From Rhodospirillaceae bacterium (GTDB taxonomy: Bacteria > Pseudomonadota > Alphaproteobacteria > Thalassobaculales > Thalassobaculaceae), in contig JAGYJX010000006.1 of assembly GCA_018401495.1 (NCBI GenBank), forward strand, positions 620,001-684,000: a DNA stretch of 64,000 bases. The letters are read 5' to 3'. The translations under genes were made by a program, and so were the position numbers. The notes under the pieces are model-generated. The model was not told the origin of the DNA. It saw only the letters and a list, made by a program, of their open reading frames with translations, and did not search any database. Of this stretch, positions 50,698 through 59,382 are shown one piece after another (within the stretch, counting starts at the first letter, position 1; every line of letters begins with the position of its first letter).

Positions 50698-51495
50698 ATG
50701 ATCGCTGCCGAGACCCTGAAGGACGCGTTGCGCGGCGGCAGCCGGCCGGTCGGCTGCTGGATTTTCCTGACCGGCGGCGACAGCACCGAGCTGCTGTCGC
50801 ATCTCGGCTTCGACTTCTTCATCGTCGACCACGAGCACACGCTGGTGTCGTCGCGCGACCTGGTCGACCAGATGCGGGCCGCGCGCGGCGGCGGCGTTCC
50901 CTGCCTGGTCAGGGTGCCGTCGCACGATCCGGTGCCGATCAAGCGGGCGCTGGACGCCGGCGTCGAGGGCATCGTGGTGCCGACCGTCGAGACGGCCGAG
51001 CAGGCGCGGGCGATCGTCGCCGCCTGCCGCTACCGGCCGCACGGCGGCAACCGCGGCGTCGGGTATCCGGAAAGCCGGGCCGCCGACTGGGGGGTCGCGG
51101 AGCTGGAGTACCCGCGGGTGTACCGCGACCGCCTGCTGGTCGCGGTGATCGTCGAAACCCGGCTGGGCGTCGAGAACGTCGACGAGATCGCGGCGGTCGA
51201 GGGCATCGACGTGATCATCCCCGGGACCGGCGACCTGCTGGCCGACATCGTGCCGGATTTCGACAGCCTGTCCGGCTATGGCGGCTACCACAGCCCCGAA
51301 CTCGACGCCCTGGTCGAGCGCATCGAGCTGGCGGCCCGGCGCCACTCGAAATGGCTGTGCGGGGTGAACCGCACGGCGGGCGGCGCCAAGGCGATGCTCG
51401 ACCGCGGCTACGACATGGTAACCGCCACCGCCGACAACTGGCTGCTGATGGACGCGGCCCGGCAGGTCATGGCGGAACTCGGCCGCAAGCCCTGA
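50698..51495 (+). CDS. HpcH/HpaI-type 2-keto-acid aldolase
   Basis: A 265-residue metal-dependent class II pyruvate aldolase of the HpcH/HpaI/citrate lyase beta family. Motifs: FDFFIVDHEHTLVSSRDLVDQM (catalytic His), CLVRVPSHDPVPIKRALDAGVEGIVVPTVET (Arg and metal-side Glu/Asp), NRGVGYPES and VAVIVETRLGVENVDEI with the metal-binding Glu. GGGAGG precedes the ATG. Substrates in the family include 4-hydroxy-2-oxo-heptanedioate and 2-keto-3-deoxy sugar acids; the exact one is not predictable. Confidence 0.85.
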   Translation: MIAAETLKDALRGGSRPVGCWIFLTGGDSTELLSHLGFDFFIVDHEHTLVSSRDLVDQMRAARGGGVPCLVRVPSHDPVPIKRALDAGVEGIVVPTVETAEQARAIVAACRYRPHGGNRGVGYPESRAADWGVAELEYPRVYRDRLLVAVIVETRLGVENVDEIAAVEGIDVIIPGTGDLLADIVPDFDSLSGYGGYHSPELDALVERIELAARRHSKWLCGVNRTAGGAKAMLDRGYDMVTATADNWLLMDAARQVMAELGRKP

Positions 51496-51508
51496 CCGGC
51501 CGGCCGCG

Positions 51509-51985
51509 CTACAGCCAGCGCCGGACCCGGGACTTGTAGGTGAGGTACGCGTCGCCGAACTTGGCGGCGAGGTAGCGCTCCTCGCGCTCGATCACCGCGA
51601 TGTTCATGATCACCAGGGTCGGCATCAGCAGGCCGAGCATCCAGAAGCTGTTGGCCCACAGCGCTACGCCGAGCGAGAGCGCGGTCACTCCCACATACAT
51701 CGGGTTGCGGGAAAACCGGTAAGGGCCGTCGACGACGACCGCCGTCGCCGGCTTGTGGGTCGGGGCGTTGGTGCCGGCGCGGTAAAACAGCCACACACAC
51801 CAGCCGGCGAGAGCCAGTCCGGCGGCGATGAGCGCGAGGCCCGGCGTCAGGCCGGCACCGGGCGCCAGGATCGGCAGCGGGATCAACAGGTCGAGCAGCG
51901 CCCCAGCGGCGAGGGCGCCGGCGTAGAGGAACGGCGGGTGGGTGATCACCCCCGGGTTGTCCGGTCGCGTTCCCGCCGAGTCCAT
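51509..51985 (-). CDS. Isoprenylcysteine carboxyl methyltransferase-like (ICMT/PEMT) membrane protein
   Basis: A 158-residue membrane methyltransferase-type protein: PPFLYAGALAAGALLDLLIPLPIL, LALIAAGLALAGWCVWLFYRAG, then the SAM-binding signature VVDGPYRFSRNPMYVGVTALSLG and a C-terminal IEREERYLAAKFGDAYLTYKSRVRRWL (the RHP-E-E type motif). I chose ATG 51985 because the upstream extension is not family-like. The substrate is unknown; such proteins methylate lipids or small thiol/isoprenoid compounds. Convergent with the aldolase. Confidence 0.82.
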   Translation of the reverse strand: MDSAGTRPDNPGVITHPPFLYAGALAAGALLDLLIPLPILAPGAGLTPGLALIAAGLALAGWCVWLFYRAGTNAPTHKPATAVVVDGPYRFSRNPMYVGVTALSLGVALWANSFWMLGLLMPTLVIMNIAVIEREERYLAAKFGDAYLTYKSRVRRWL

Positions 51986-52164
51986 CAGCCGTTGCCTCCA
52001 ACACCGCCTCAGCGCCAACAGATGGGCGCCCGGACCTCCGCCGGCAAGCGACCTCGGCATGCGACCTTCGCAGATGCGGAACGAACGGGCATGACAGGCC
52101 GGGCGAGCGTGGTTAAGACTCGGGCTCGACCATTTCCGGATCTCAGCATCTTCGGGGGCTTTCC

Positions 52165-52743
52165 ATGCTTCGTGTTCTTTCCACCGCCGCGGCGCTGTCG
52201 CTGGTCGCCGCTCCCGCCCTAGCGCACACCGGCGTCGGGGGCGGCAGCGGTTTCGCTGCCGGGTTCGCCCACCCGCTGTTCGGCCTCGACCACCTGCTGG
52301 CGATGGTGGCTGTCGGCGCCTGGGCGGCCCTGCTCGGCGGTCGCGCCGTCTGGCTGGTGCCGGCGGCGTTCGTCGTGGCGATGCTCGCCGGCGGCGCGCT
52401 GTCCCTGTCCGGCGTGGCCCTGCCGATGGTCGAGACCGCGATCGCCCTGTCGGTGGTGGTGCTCGGCGCCCTGGTGGCGGTCAATGCGCGGGTGGTGCTC
52501 GGCGTCGGCATGGCCGTCGTCGCGGCGTTCGCCGTGTTCCACGGCCACGCCCACGGCAGCGAACTGCCGGTCGGGCTTTCGGCGGCGGGCTATGCCGCCG
52601 GTTTCGGGCTCGCGACCGCGCTCCTGCACGCCGCCGGGATCGCCCTGGTCGCCGGCCTGGTTCGCGTTGCGTCGACCCGCGCCGTGCGCCTCGCCGGCCT
52701 CGCGACCGCCGCCGCCGGCGTGGGGATCATCGCCGGCCTCTGA
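52165..52743 (+). CDS. HupE/UreJ-family metal transporter
   Basis: A 192-residue membrane protein. It has a signal-like first segment (LSTAAALSLVAAPALAHTG), the family hallmark SGFAAGFAHPLFGLDHLLAMVAVGAWAALLGGR (HPxxGxDH) and about five further hydrophobic helices, with FHGHAHGSELP near the middle. HupE/UreJ proteins import nickel or cobalt for hydrogenase, urease or cobalamin enzymes. No such enzyme gene is nearby. Confidence 0.88.
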   Translation: MLRVLSTAAALSLVAAPALAHTGVGGGSGFAAGFAHPLFGLDHLLAMVAVGAWAALLGGRAVWLVPAAFVVAMLAGGALSLSGVALPMVETAIALSVVVLGALVAVNARVVLGVGMAVVAAFAVFHGHAHGSELPVGLSAAGYAAGFGLATALLHAAGIALVAGLVRVASTRAVRLAGLATAAAGVGIIAGL

Positions 52744-52769
52744 GACGACCGCGGGGACAGCTGGCGGCG

Positions 52770-53870
52770 CTACCGCAGCGCCGCCAGCACCCGCTTGGCG
52801 AAACCGTCGAGATGGGCTTTGTCGATCCAGCGGACCACCGCCACCAGGTCGAGGGTCGGCTCGATCCAGATGACGTTCGAGCCGACGCCCATGGCGAACA
52901 CACTGCTGCGCGGCGCGCTCGGGCAGTGCCTGCCGTCGCCGTTCAGCCACCAGAGATAGCCGTAGCTCGGGTTCAGCGCGCACGGCGTGGTGCAGGCGTC
53001 GACCCAGGACTCGGGCAGGATGCGCCGGTCTCCCCACATTCCCCGACGCTGCATCAGCAGGCCGATCCGGGCGTGGTCGCGGGCCGAGATGAACAGGCCG
53101 CCGCCCCAGTGCGCGCCGCCCGACACCGAGCACATCAACTGCCCGTCGACCTCGACCCAGGAGTTGAGGTAGCCGTTCCAGCTCCAGCTGTCCGACGCCC
53201 CGATCGGGTCCATGACCCGCTCCTTCAGGACCGCCGGCAACGGCCGGCCGAACACCCGCAGCAGCGACAGCGACAGCCGGTTGACCCGGACGTCGTTGTA
53301 TTCCCAGTACGTCCCCGGCGCCCGCAGGTCGCGGTGCGTCCCCTTCTTCGACGCCACGCCCGGCGGCAGCGACAGTTCGCGGTTGCGGTCGATCAGGTCG
53401 GGCTTGCCGAACAGCGTGCCCTCCCACTCGCTGGTGTTGGTGAGCAGGTGCTCCCAGGTGATCGAGCGGTTCTGCGGGGCATCGAAGCCGCCGTCGTCCA
53501 CCAGGTCGGCCACCGGCCGGCGCAGGTCCGGGATCAGACCGTCGGCGACCGCCAGCCCGGCCATGATCGACAGGTAGGACTTGGTGACCGAGAACGTCAT
53601 GTCGGCGCGGTCGCTCGGGCCCCATTCCGCGACGATCCGGCCGCCGCGCAGGATCAGCCCGCTCGGGTCGGCGCGCGGCGCCGTCGGGCCGATGATGTCG
53701 CCGAGCGGCGGCGGCTCGGAGAAGTGCCCGCCGTCCAGGGCCGCGGCGATGTCCCGGTTCATCGTCGATTCGTGCTCGAGCGCGTAGTCGACGGCGACCT
53801 GGATGCCGGCGGGGTCGGCGGGATCCTGGCGCTCCCAGCCGGCTCCCGGGGCCGGAACGTAGTCGGTCAT
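52770..53870 (-). CDS. Serine hydrolase of the beta-lactamase / class C family
   Basis: A 366-residue penicillin-binding-fold hydrolase (DUF/Beta-lactamase family). The active-site S-x-x-K is in DMTFSVTKSYLSIMAGLAV, the Tyr motif in YWEYNDVRVNRLSL (Y-x-N), and a late Gly-rich strand GAHWGGGLFISARDHARIG replaces the KTG box. No signal peptide is seen, so it is probably cytoplasmic, an esterase or amidase rather than a resistance enzyme. Divergent from the aminotransferase at 54057. Confidence 0.82.
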   Translation of the reverse strand: MTDYVPAPGAGWERQDPADPAGIQVAVDYALEHESTMNRDIAAALDGGHFSEPPPLGDIIGPTAPRADPSGLILRGGRIVAEWGPSDRADMTFSVTKSYLSIMAGLAVADGLIPDLRRPVADLVDDGGFDAPQNRSITWEHLLTNTSEWEGTLFGKPDLIDRNRELSLPPGVASKKGTHRDLRAPGTYWEYNDVRVNRLSLSLLRVFGRPLPAVLKERVMDPIGASDSWSWNGYLNSWVEVDGQLMCSVSGGAHWGGGLFISARDHARIGLLMQRRGMWGDRRILPESWVDACTTPCALNPSYGYLWWLNGDGRHCPSAPRSSVFAMGVGSNVIWIEPTLDLVAVVRWIDKAHLDGFAKRVLAALR

Positions 53871-54056
53871 GACGATCTCCTCGGATGGCAGGCGGCGAGC
53901 CTACCCGCCCGCCGCCGGATCCGCCAAGCGCCCTCGGCTCAGCCCCTGGCGGTCCCCCATCCGCCGCAATCCCGTTTGCGCCGCGCTCCCGCGTCCCCCT
54001 AAGATGCCGCGTCATTCCCTACGCCCTTCACGGCGTGCCGACAGACGGAGACTCCC

Positions 54057-55388
54057 ATGGTGATCGCGGCGAACGACCAGACCAAGCCGAACGACCTCGA
54101 CCCGTTCTGGATGCCGTTCACCGCCAACCGGCAGTTCAAGAAGCAGCCGCGGCTGTTCGTTGAGGCCGAGGGCGTGCACTACACCACCGCCGAGGGCCGC
54201 AAGGTGCTGGACGGCACCTCCGGGCTGTGGTGCTGCAACGCCGGCCACCGCCGCCGGCCGATCATCGAGGCGGTGCAGCGCCAGGTCGAGAAGCTCGACT
54301 TCGCCCCGACCTTCCAGATGGGCCACCCGCTGTCGTTCGAGTTCGCGTCGCGGCTGACCCAGATGATCGAGGGCTTCAGCCAGGTGTTCTTCACCAATTC
54401 CGGCTCGGAGGCGGTCGACACCGCGCTGAAGATCGCGCTCGCCTACCAGCGCGCCATCGGCCAGGGCACCCGCACCCGGCTGATCGGGCGCGAGCGCGGC
54501 TATCACGGGGTCGGCTTCGGCGGCATCTCGGTCGGCGGCATCGTCTCCAACCGCAAGACCTTCGGCACCCTGCTGGCCGGCGTCGACCACATGCCGCACA
54601 CCCACGACCTGACGCGCAACGCCTACGCCAAGGGCGAGCCCGAGCACGGCGCCAATCTCGCCGACGAACTGGAGCGGATCGTCGCCCTGCACGACGCCTC
54701 GACGATCGCCGCGGTCATCGTGGAGCCGGTGGCCGGGTCGACCGGCGTGCTGATCCCGCCGAAGGGTTACCTGAAGCGCTTGCGCGAGATCTGCGACAAG
54801 CACGGCATCCTGCTGATCTTCGACGAGGTCATCACCGGGTTCGGCCGGCTCGGCGCGCCGTTCGCCAGCGACTATTTCGGCGTCAAGCCGGACCTCTTCA
54901 CCACCGCCAAGGGCATCACCAACGCGGTTGTGCCGATGGGGGCGGTGTTCTGCCGCGACGGCATCTATGACGCCTTCATGAACGCACCCGACAACTCGAT
55001 CGAGTTGTTCCACGGCTACACCTATTCCGGCCACCCGCTCGCCTGCGCCGCCGGCCTCGCCACCGTCGACCTGTACCGCGAGGAGGGACTGTTCGAGCGG
55101 GCTGCCGACCTGGCGCCCTACTGGGAACAGGGGCTGCACTCGCTCAAGGGAGCGTCCCACGTGATCGACATCCGGAACATCGGCATGGTCGGGGCGATCG
55201 AGCTGGAGCCGATCGCCGGCAAGCCGACGGCGCGCGCGTTCGATGCCTTCCTGCAGGCCTACGACAAGGGCCTGCTGATCCGTACCACTGGCGACATCAT
55301 TGCGTTGTCGCCGCCGCTGATCGTCGAGAAGACCCATATCGACTTCATCGTCGACACCGTCGGCGACGTCCTGAAAACCCTCCACTGA
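54057..55388 (+). CDS. Omega-amino acid:pyruvate aminotransferase (class III)
   Basis: A 443-residue PLP enzyme of the beta-alanine/omega-amino-acid:pyruvate type. Motifs: LDPFWMPFTANRQFKKQPRLF (N-terminal family signature), VFFTNSGSEAVDTALKIALAY, RERGYHGVGFGGISVGGI, AAVIVEPVAGSTGVLIPPKGY, LLIFDEVITGFGRLGAPFA and FTTAKGITNAVVPMGAVF with the Schiff-base Lys. It probably converts beta-alanine, taurine-like or polyamine-derived amines to aldehydes; malonic semialdehyde would be the substrate of a RutE-like reductase such as that at 34429. Confidence 0.88.
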   Translation: MVIAANDQTKPNDLDPFWMPFTANRQFKKQPRLFVEAEGVHYTTAEGRKVLDGTSGLWCCNAGHRRRPIIEAVQRQVEKLDFAPTFQMGHPLSFEFASRLTQMIEGFSQVFFTNSGSEAVDTALKIALAYQRAIGQGTRTRLIGRERGYHGVGFGGISVGGIVSNRKTFGTLLAGVDHMPHTHDLTRNAYAKGEPEHGANLADELERIVALHDASTIAAVIVEPVAGSTGVLIPPKGYLKRLREICDKHGILLIFDEVITGFGRLGAPFASDYFGVKPDLFTTAKGITNAVVPMGAVFCRDGIYDAFMNAPDNSIELFHGYTYSGHPLACAAGLATVDLYREEGLFERAADLAPYWEQGLHSLKGASHVIDIRNIGMVGAIELEPIAGKPTARAFDAFLQAYDKGLLIRTTGDIIALSPPLIVEKTHIDFIVDTVGDVLKTLH

Positions 55389-55508
55389 TCCCCGACACCG
55401 GGCGGTCAACCGCCTGGTCGCGGACGGCTTGGGGTTTTGTGTTGATTCGGCTACACTTGCCGGAAGTCCCGCGAGGGGTGCGCGGGGGGATGACGGGGTG
55501 ACGACGGC

Positions 55509-55820
55509 ATGACGACGCGGAACGCGCGGCGGGTCCTTGAGTGGCGGGCGGCCGGGCTGGTGGTGCTTGCCGCCGCCGCCCTGGTTGGCTGCGCCGAGGT
55601 TGGCCAGACCGTTCAGACCGCGGTGGACAATGTCTCGACCGCCTTTCAGCCCAGGGAACAGCCGGCTGCGGAACCGCCGCCGACCTCGTACTGCTACCGC
55701 ACCATCGGCAAGGTGAACTGCTACAGCCAGCCGCTGCCGGGCAGCGAGGCCAATCGGCTCGTCGGCTATCAGGGGCCGCCGCCCCGGTCCACCAGCGGCA
55801 CCGGCCCGCTCAGCCCTTGA
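55509..55820 (+). CDS. Small lipoprotein of unknown function
   Basis: A 103-residue protein with a signal segment ending in a lipobox (LVVLAAAALVGCAEVG, Cys28), so it should be lipidated and membrane-attached. The mature part has TSYCYRTIGKVNCYSQPLPGSE with two Cys (YCYR, VNCY) that could pair, then a Pro/Gly-rich tail. Similar short YCYxTxxxVxCYxxP lipoproteins occur in alphaproteobacteria without known function. It is 40 bases upstream of the Sel1 gene. Confidence 0.75.
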   Translation: MTTRNARRVLEWRAAGLVVLAAAALVGCAEVGQTVQTAVDNVSTAFQPREQPAAEPPPTSYCYRTIGKVNCYSQPLPGSEANRLVGYQGPPPRSTSGTGPLSP

Positions 55821-55860
55821 CGATGCCGACCTGTCCTTCCGTCCACCGTCGAGCGCGCCG

Positions 55861-56550
55861 GTGAGACGAACCTCGCTCGCGTTGCTTCTGGTGGTGACCA
55901 CGGCGACGGCGGCTACGGTCGCCGTCCCGTCGCGCGGCGCCGAGGTGCCGGTGCCGCGCACCTACGGCGACGCGATGCGCTGGTACCGCGACGCCGCCCG
56001 TGCCGGCGATCCGAAGGCCATGTTCTATCTTGGGCTGACCCTGGAGCAGGGGCTGCAGGACAGCCCGCGCCCGCACGAGGCGGCCGATTGGTACCGCCGG
56101 TCGGCAGAGGCCGGGTTCGCGCTGGCCCAGTTCAAGCTCGGCGTCCTGCACCAGACCGGCCAGTCGGTCCCCCAGGACGCGGCGAAGGCCCGCTACTGGT
56201 ATGAGAAGGCGTCCGATCAGGGCATGGCGGCGGCGCGCTACAACCTCGCGGTGCTGGTCGAGGCCGGCGAGGGCGGCCCGGCCGACCCTGCCCGCGCCGC
56301 GGCGCTGTACCGGGACGCCGCCCGAATGGGTGTGGACGAGGCCTACCTGAACCTGGGAAATCTCTACGCCCGGGGCGAGGGCGTGCCGGCCGACGCCGTG
56401 GAGGCGCTGAGCTGGCTGATTCTCGCCGCCGAAGCGGGAATCGAGGGCGCCGAAGATCTTCGTCACTCGGTATCATCTGTCCTGAACGACGAGGAGCGCG
56501 CCCGAGCCCGAGCCTTGGCCGAACGCTGGAAGGCCGACCGGGAACGCTGA
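55861..56550 (+). CDS. Exported Sel1-repeat protein
   Basis: A 229-residue periplasmic protein. GTG 55861 starts a signal peptide (LALLLVVTTATAATVAVPSRGAE). About four Sel1-like repeats follow: DAMRWYRDAARAGDPKAMFYLG, AADWYRRSAEAGFALAQFKLG, ARYWYEKASDQGMAAARYNLA, AALYRDAARMGVDEAYLNLG and AVEALSWLILAAEAG. Such solenoids mediate protein contacts. Its end lies 56 bases before the HAD-UbiA gene; whether it belongs to the glycan operon is uncertain. Confidence 0.85.
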   Translation: MRRTSLALLLVVTTATAATVAVPSRGAEVPVPRTYGDAMRWYRDAARAGDPKAMFYLGLTLEQGLQDSPRPHEAADWYRRSAEAGFALAQFKLGVLHQTGQSVPQDAAKARYWYEKASDQGMAAARYNLAVLVEAGEGGPADPARAAALYRDAARMGVDEAYLNLGNLYARGEGVPADAVEALSWLILAAEAGIEGAEDLRHSVSSVLNDEERARARALAERWKADRER

Positions 56551-56605
56551 GGAGAGCTTGCGGCGCCCGCGGGTGTTCCGTAGGAAGACCGGGTCCGGTT
56601 TGGAG

Positions 56606-58033
56606 ATGGGGATGCGGCCGCCGCTCTGTGTCGATCTCGACGGCACGCTGATAAAGACCGACCTGTTGTACGAATCGCTGCTGGCGGCGCTGCGGCGGCG
56701 TCCCTGGATTGTCTTTGCGCTGCCGATCTGGCTGCTTTCGGGCAGGGCGCACCTGAAGGCGCGGGTGCTCGATGCCGCCGCCGACGGCGTCGATATCGAC
56801 ACACTCCCGCTGACCGACGACTTGGTCGATTACCTCCGGGCCGAGAAGGCGGTTGGTCGCCGGATCGAATTGGTGTCGGCGTCCGACCGCCGGATCGTCG
56901 ACCGGGTCGCTGTCCGGGTCGGGGTGTTCGACGACGTGCTCGGCAGCGACGGGACGACCAACCTGAAGGGTGCGGCCAAGGCCCGCGTCCTGATCGATCG
57001 GCATCCGGACGGCTTCGTTTACGCGGGCGACGCCCCCGCCGACCTGGCGGTGTGGGACCGCGCGGCTGGCGCCATCCCCGTCAACGCGGCGCTCGCCTGG
57101 CGCGACGCGGTGGCGGCACGGGCGCCGATCGAGGCCGAGTTCGGTGCCGCGCCGCGCATCCTTCCGGCGCTGTTGCGCGCGCTGCGCCCGCACCAATGGG
57201 CGAAGAACGGGTTGATCCTGCTGCCGCTCCTGTTGACCCGGGCCTACGAGGATGCGGCGGTTGTGCTGGCGGCGGTGGCGACGGTCGCGCTGTTCTCGAT
57301 CGCGGCCAGCGGGACCTACCTGCTGAACGATCTGCTCGACCTGTCGGCCGACCGCTCGCACCCAAGCAAGCGCAACCGGCCGCTGGCGTCCGGCGCCCTG
57401 CCTCTACCGGTGGCGATCATGCTGGCGCCGGCGATGATCGTGATCGGCCTCGCCGGAACGCTGGCGGTCGATGTCGACGTGTTCCTCTGCCTCGGCGCCT
57501 ACCTCGCGCTCACGCTCGCCTACTCCTTCGGACTCAAGACCCAACCGGTCATCGACGTGCTGACGCTCGGCGCGCTGTTCACCCTGCGTCTGCTCGCCGG
57601 TCACCTGCTGGTCGACGCCGGCGTACCGGCCTGGCTGCTGGTGTTCAGCATGGCGTTCTTCACCAGCCTCGCCCTGGTCAAGCGCCTGACCGAGGTGCGC
57701 GGGCTCGAGGAGCGCGGCCTGATCTCGATTCCCGGACGCGGCTACCGCGCCGGTGACGGGCGGTTCGTGCTGGTGCTCGGCCTGACCACCGGCGTCGCCT
57801 CGGTGCTTATCTTCATGATCTACCTGGTCGCCGACCCGGTCCACATGGTCCGGCTGGCGGATCCGGAATGGCTCTGGGTCGTGCCGGCGGTGCTCGGCTG
57901 GTGGCTGCCGAGGGTATGGCTCCTGGCCGAGCGCGGCCAGATGCACGACGACCCGGTGGTGTTCGCGCTCAAGGACCGCGCCAGCCTGGCGCTCGGCGGC
58001 ATCGCCCTGTTCGCCGTGCTGGCCGCCGGATGA
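56606..58033 (+). CDS. HAD-UbiA fusion: polyprenyl-phosphate phosphoribosyltransferase-like enzyme
   Basis: About 475 residues. The N-terminal HAD domain (1-190) has motif I CVDLDGTLIKTDLLYESL, motif II LVSASDRRIV, a Lys in LKGAAKARVL and motif IV GFVYAGDAPADLAVWD, so all phosphatase motifs are present. The C-terminal UbiA domain has about eight helices, with LRPHQWAKNGLILLPLLL, the Mg/PP-binding LLNDLLDLSADRSHPSKRNR and the second Asp region YSFGLKTQPVIDVLTLGALF. This pattern matches decaprenylphosphoryl-5-phosphoribose synthase (mycobacterial Rv3806c) and NoeC-type proteins. Overlaps the DprE1-like gene by 4 bases. The HAD part may remove the 5-phosphate from the lipid-linked sugar (inference). 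ATG 56606 chosen over the upstream TTG. Confidence 0.85.
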   Translation: MGMRPPLCVDLDGTLIKTDLLYESLLAALRRRPWIVFALPIWLLSGRAHLKARVLDAAADGVDIDTLPLTDDLVDYLRAEKAVGRRIELVSASDRRIVDRVAVRVGVFDDVLGSDGTTNLKGAAKARVLIDRHPDGFVYAGDAPADLAVWDRAAGAIPVNAALAWRDAVAARAPIEAEFGAAPRILPALLRALRPHQWAKNGLILLPLLLTRAYEDAAVVLAAVATVALFSIAASGTYLLNDLLDLSADRSHPSKRNRPLASGALPLPVAIMLAPAMIVIGLAGTLAVDVDVFLCLGAYLALTLAYSFGLKTQPVIDVLTLGALFTLRLLAGHLLVDAGVPAWLLVFSMAFFTSLALVKRLTEVRGLEERGLISIPGRGYRAGDGRFVLVLGLTTGVASVLIFMIYLVADPVHMVRLADPEWLWVVPAVLGWWLPRVWLLAERGQMHDDPVVFALKDRASLALGGIALFAVLAAG

Positions 58034-59373
58034 CCGCCGGCACCCCGACCGTCCTGGATGACGACGGCGTTCGTGCCTGGGGCCGGGTGCATCGCGGCCG
58101 GCACCGGGTGGCGGCTCCTGCCTGGCCGGGCGAGGTCGAGGCGGCGGCGCGGGCCAGCGCGGCGTTGTCGGGAAACACTCTGGCGCGCGGGCTCGGCCGG
58201 TCCTACGGCGACAGCGGCTTGAACGTCGGCGGCGGTCTGGTGGCGATGGCCGGGATCGACCGCGCGATCGCCTTCGACCGCGCCAACGGCATCCTGCGGG
58301 CCGACGCCGGCATGCCGCTCGACGCGGTGCTGCGCCTGGCGGTGCCGGCCGGGTGGTTTCCCCCGGTCACGCCGGGCACCAAGTTCGTGACCCTCGGTGG
58401 CGCCGTCGCCAACGACGTCCACGGCAAGAACCACCACGTCGCCGGGTGCTTCGGGCGGCATGTCCGGCGGCTGGCGCTGTGGCGGTCGGACCGCGGCGTG
58501 GTCGAGTGCGGTCCCGACGTCGAGGCCGAGCTGTTCCGGGCGACCGTCGGCGGCCTCGGCCTGACCGGCATCCTGCTCTGGGTGGAGGTGGCGCTGGCCC
58601 CCATCGCGTCGGCGACGATGACCGTGGAGAACCAGCGCTTCGAGGATCTCGACGGCTTCTTCCGGCTGTCGGAGGCCGCCGCCGATTGGCCCTACACCGT
58701 CGCCTGGGTCGACACGCTGGCGACCGGCGCCAATCTCGGGCGCGGCGTGTTCTCGCGCGGCCGGCACGCCGCCGCCGGGCCGCTGACGCCGCACCGCGCG
58801 GGCGGGCCCTCGGTTCCGCTCGACGCGCCGGGCTTCCTGCTGAACCGCTGGACGGTCGGCGCCTTCAACCGGCTGTACCACGCCAGGCCGGGCGCCCGTT
58901 TCCGAGGCGAGCAGCCCTACGACCCGTTCTTCTACCCGCTCGACCGGATCGGCCACTGGAACCGACTGTACGGCCCGCGCGGGTTCTACCAGTGGCAGGG
59001 CGTGGTGCCGCCGCCGGTCGCCCGGGACGCGGTGCGCGACCTGCTGGTGCGGATCGCGCGCAGCGGCGAAGCCTCGTTCCTGGCGGTTCTGAAGGATTTC
59101 GGCGACCTGCCGTCGCCGGGTGCGATGTCGTTCCCGATGGCCGGGACCACCCTGGCGCTCGACTTTCCGAACCGCGGTGGGCGGACCCTGGCGCTGATGG
59201 CCGAACTGGACCGGGTTGTGGCGGAGGCCGGCGGGCGGCTATACCCCGCCAAGGACGGGCGGATGCCCGCCGCGGCGTTCCGCCGGGGCTACCCGGCGTG
59301 GCGCGATCTCGAACAACGGCGCGACCCGATGCTGCAGTCCAGCTTCTGGCGCCGGGTGTCGCAGGAAGAGTGA
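58030..59373 (+). CDS. DprE1-like polyprenylphosphoryl-ribose 2'-oxidase
   Basis: A 447-residue FAD enzyme like mycobacterial DprE1 (461 aa), which oxidises polyprenyl-phosphoryl-ribose at C2 for epimerisation to arabinose. FAD-binding: GNTLARGLGRSYGDSGLN (51-65), VTLGGAVANDVHGKNHHVAG with the flavin-contact His131. The C-terminal substrate domain has GFYQWQGVVP, SFLAVLKDFGDL, FPMAGTTLALDFPN and GGRLYPAKDGR, where Lys408 aligns with the essential Lys418 of DprE1. The position of the benzothiazinone-reactive Cys387 is Ala376 here. ATGA overlap with the UbiA gene and 9 bases to the reductase support one pathway. Confidence 0.88.
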   Translation: MTAGTPTVLDDDGVRAWGRVHRGRHRVAAPAWPGEVEAAARASAALSGNTLARGLGRSYGDSGLNVGGGLVAMAGIDRAIAFDRANGILRADAGMPLDAVLRLAVPAGWFPPVTPGTKFVTLGGAVANDVHGKNHHVAGCFGRHVRRLALWRSDRGVVECGPDVEAELFRATVGGLGLTGILLWVEVALAPIASATMTVENQRFEDLDGFFRLSEAAADWPYTVAWVDTLATGANLGRGVFSRGRHAAAGPLTPHRAGGPSVPLDAPGFLLNRWTVGAFNRLYHARPGARFRGEQPYDPFFYPLDRIGHWNRLYGPRGFYQWQGVVPPPVARDAVRDLLVRIARSGEASFLAVLKDFGDLPSPGAMSFPMAGTTLALDFPNRGGRTLALMAELDRVVAEAGGRLYPAKDGRMPAAAFRRGYPAWRDLEQRRDPMLQSSFWRRVSQEE

Positions 59374-59382
59374 CGGACGGCG

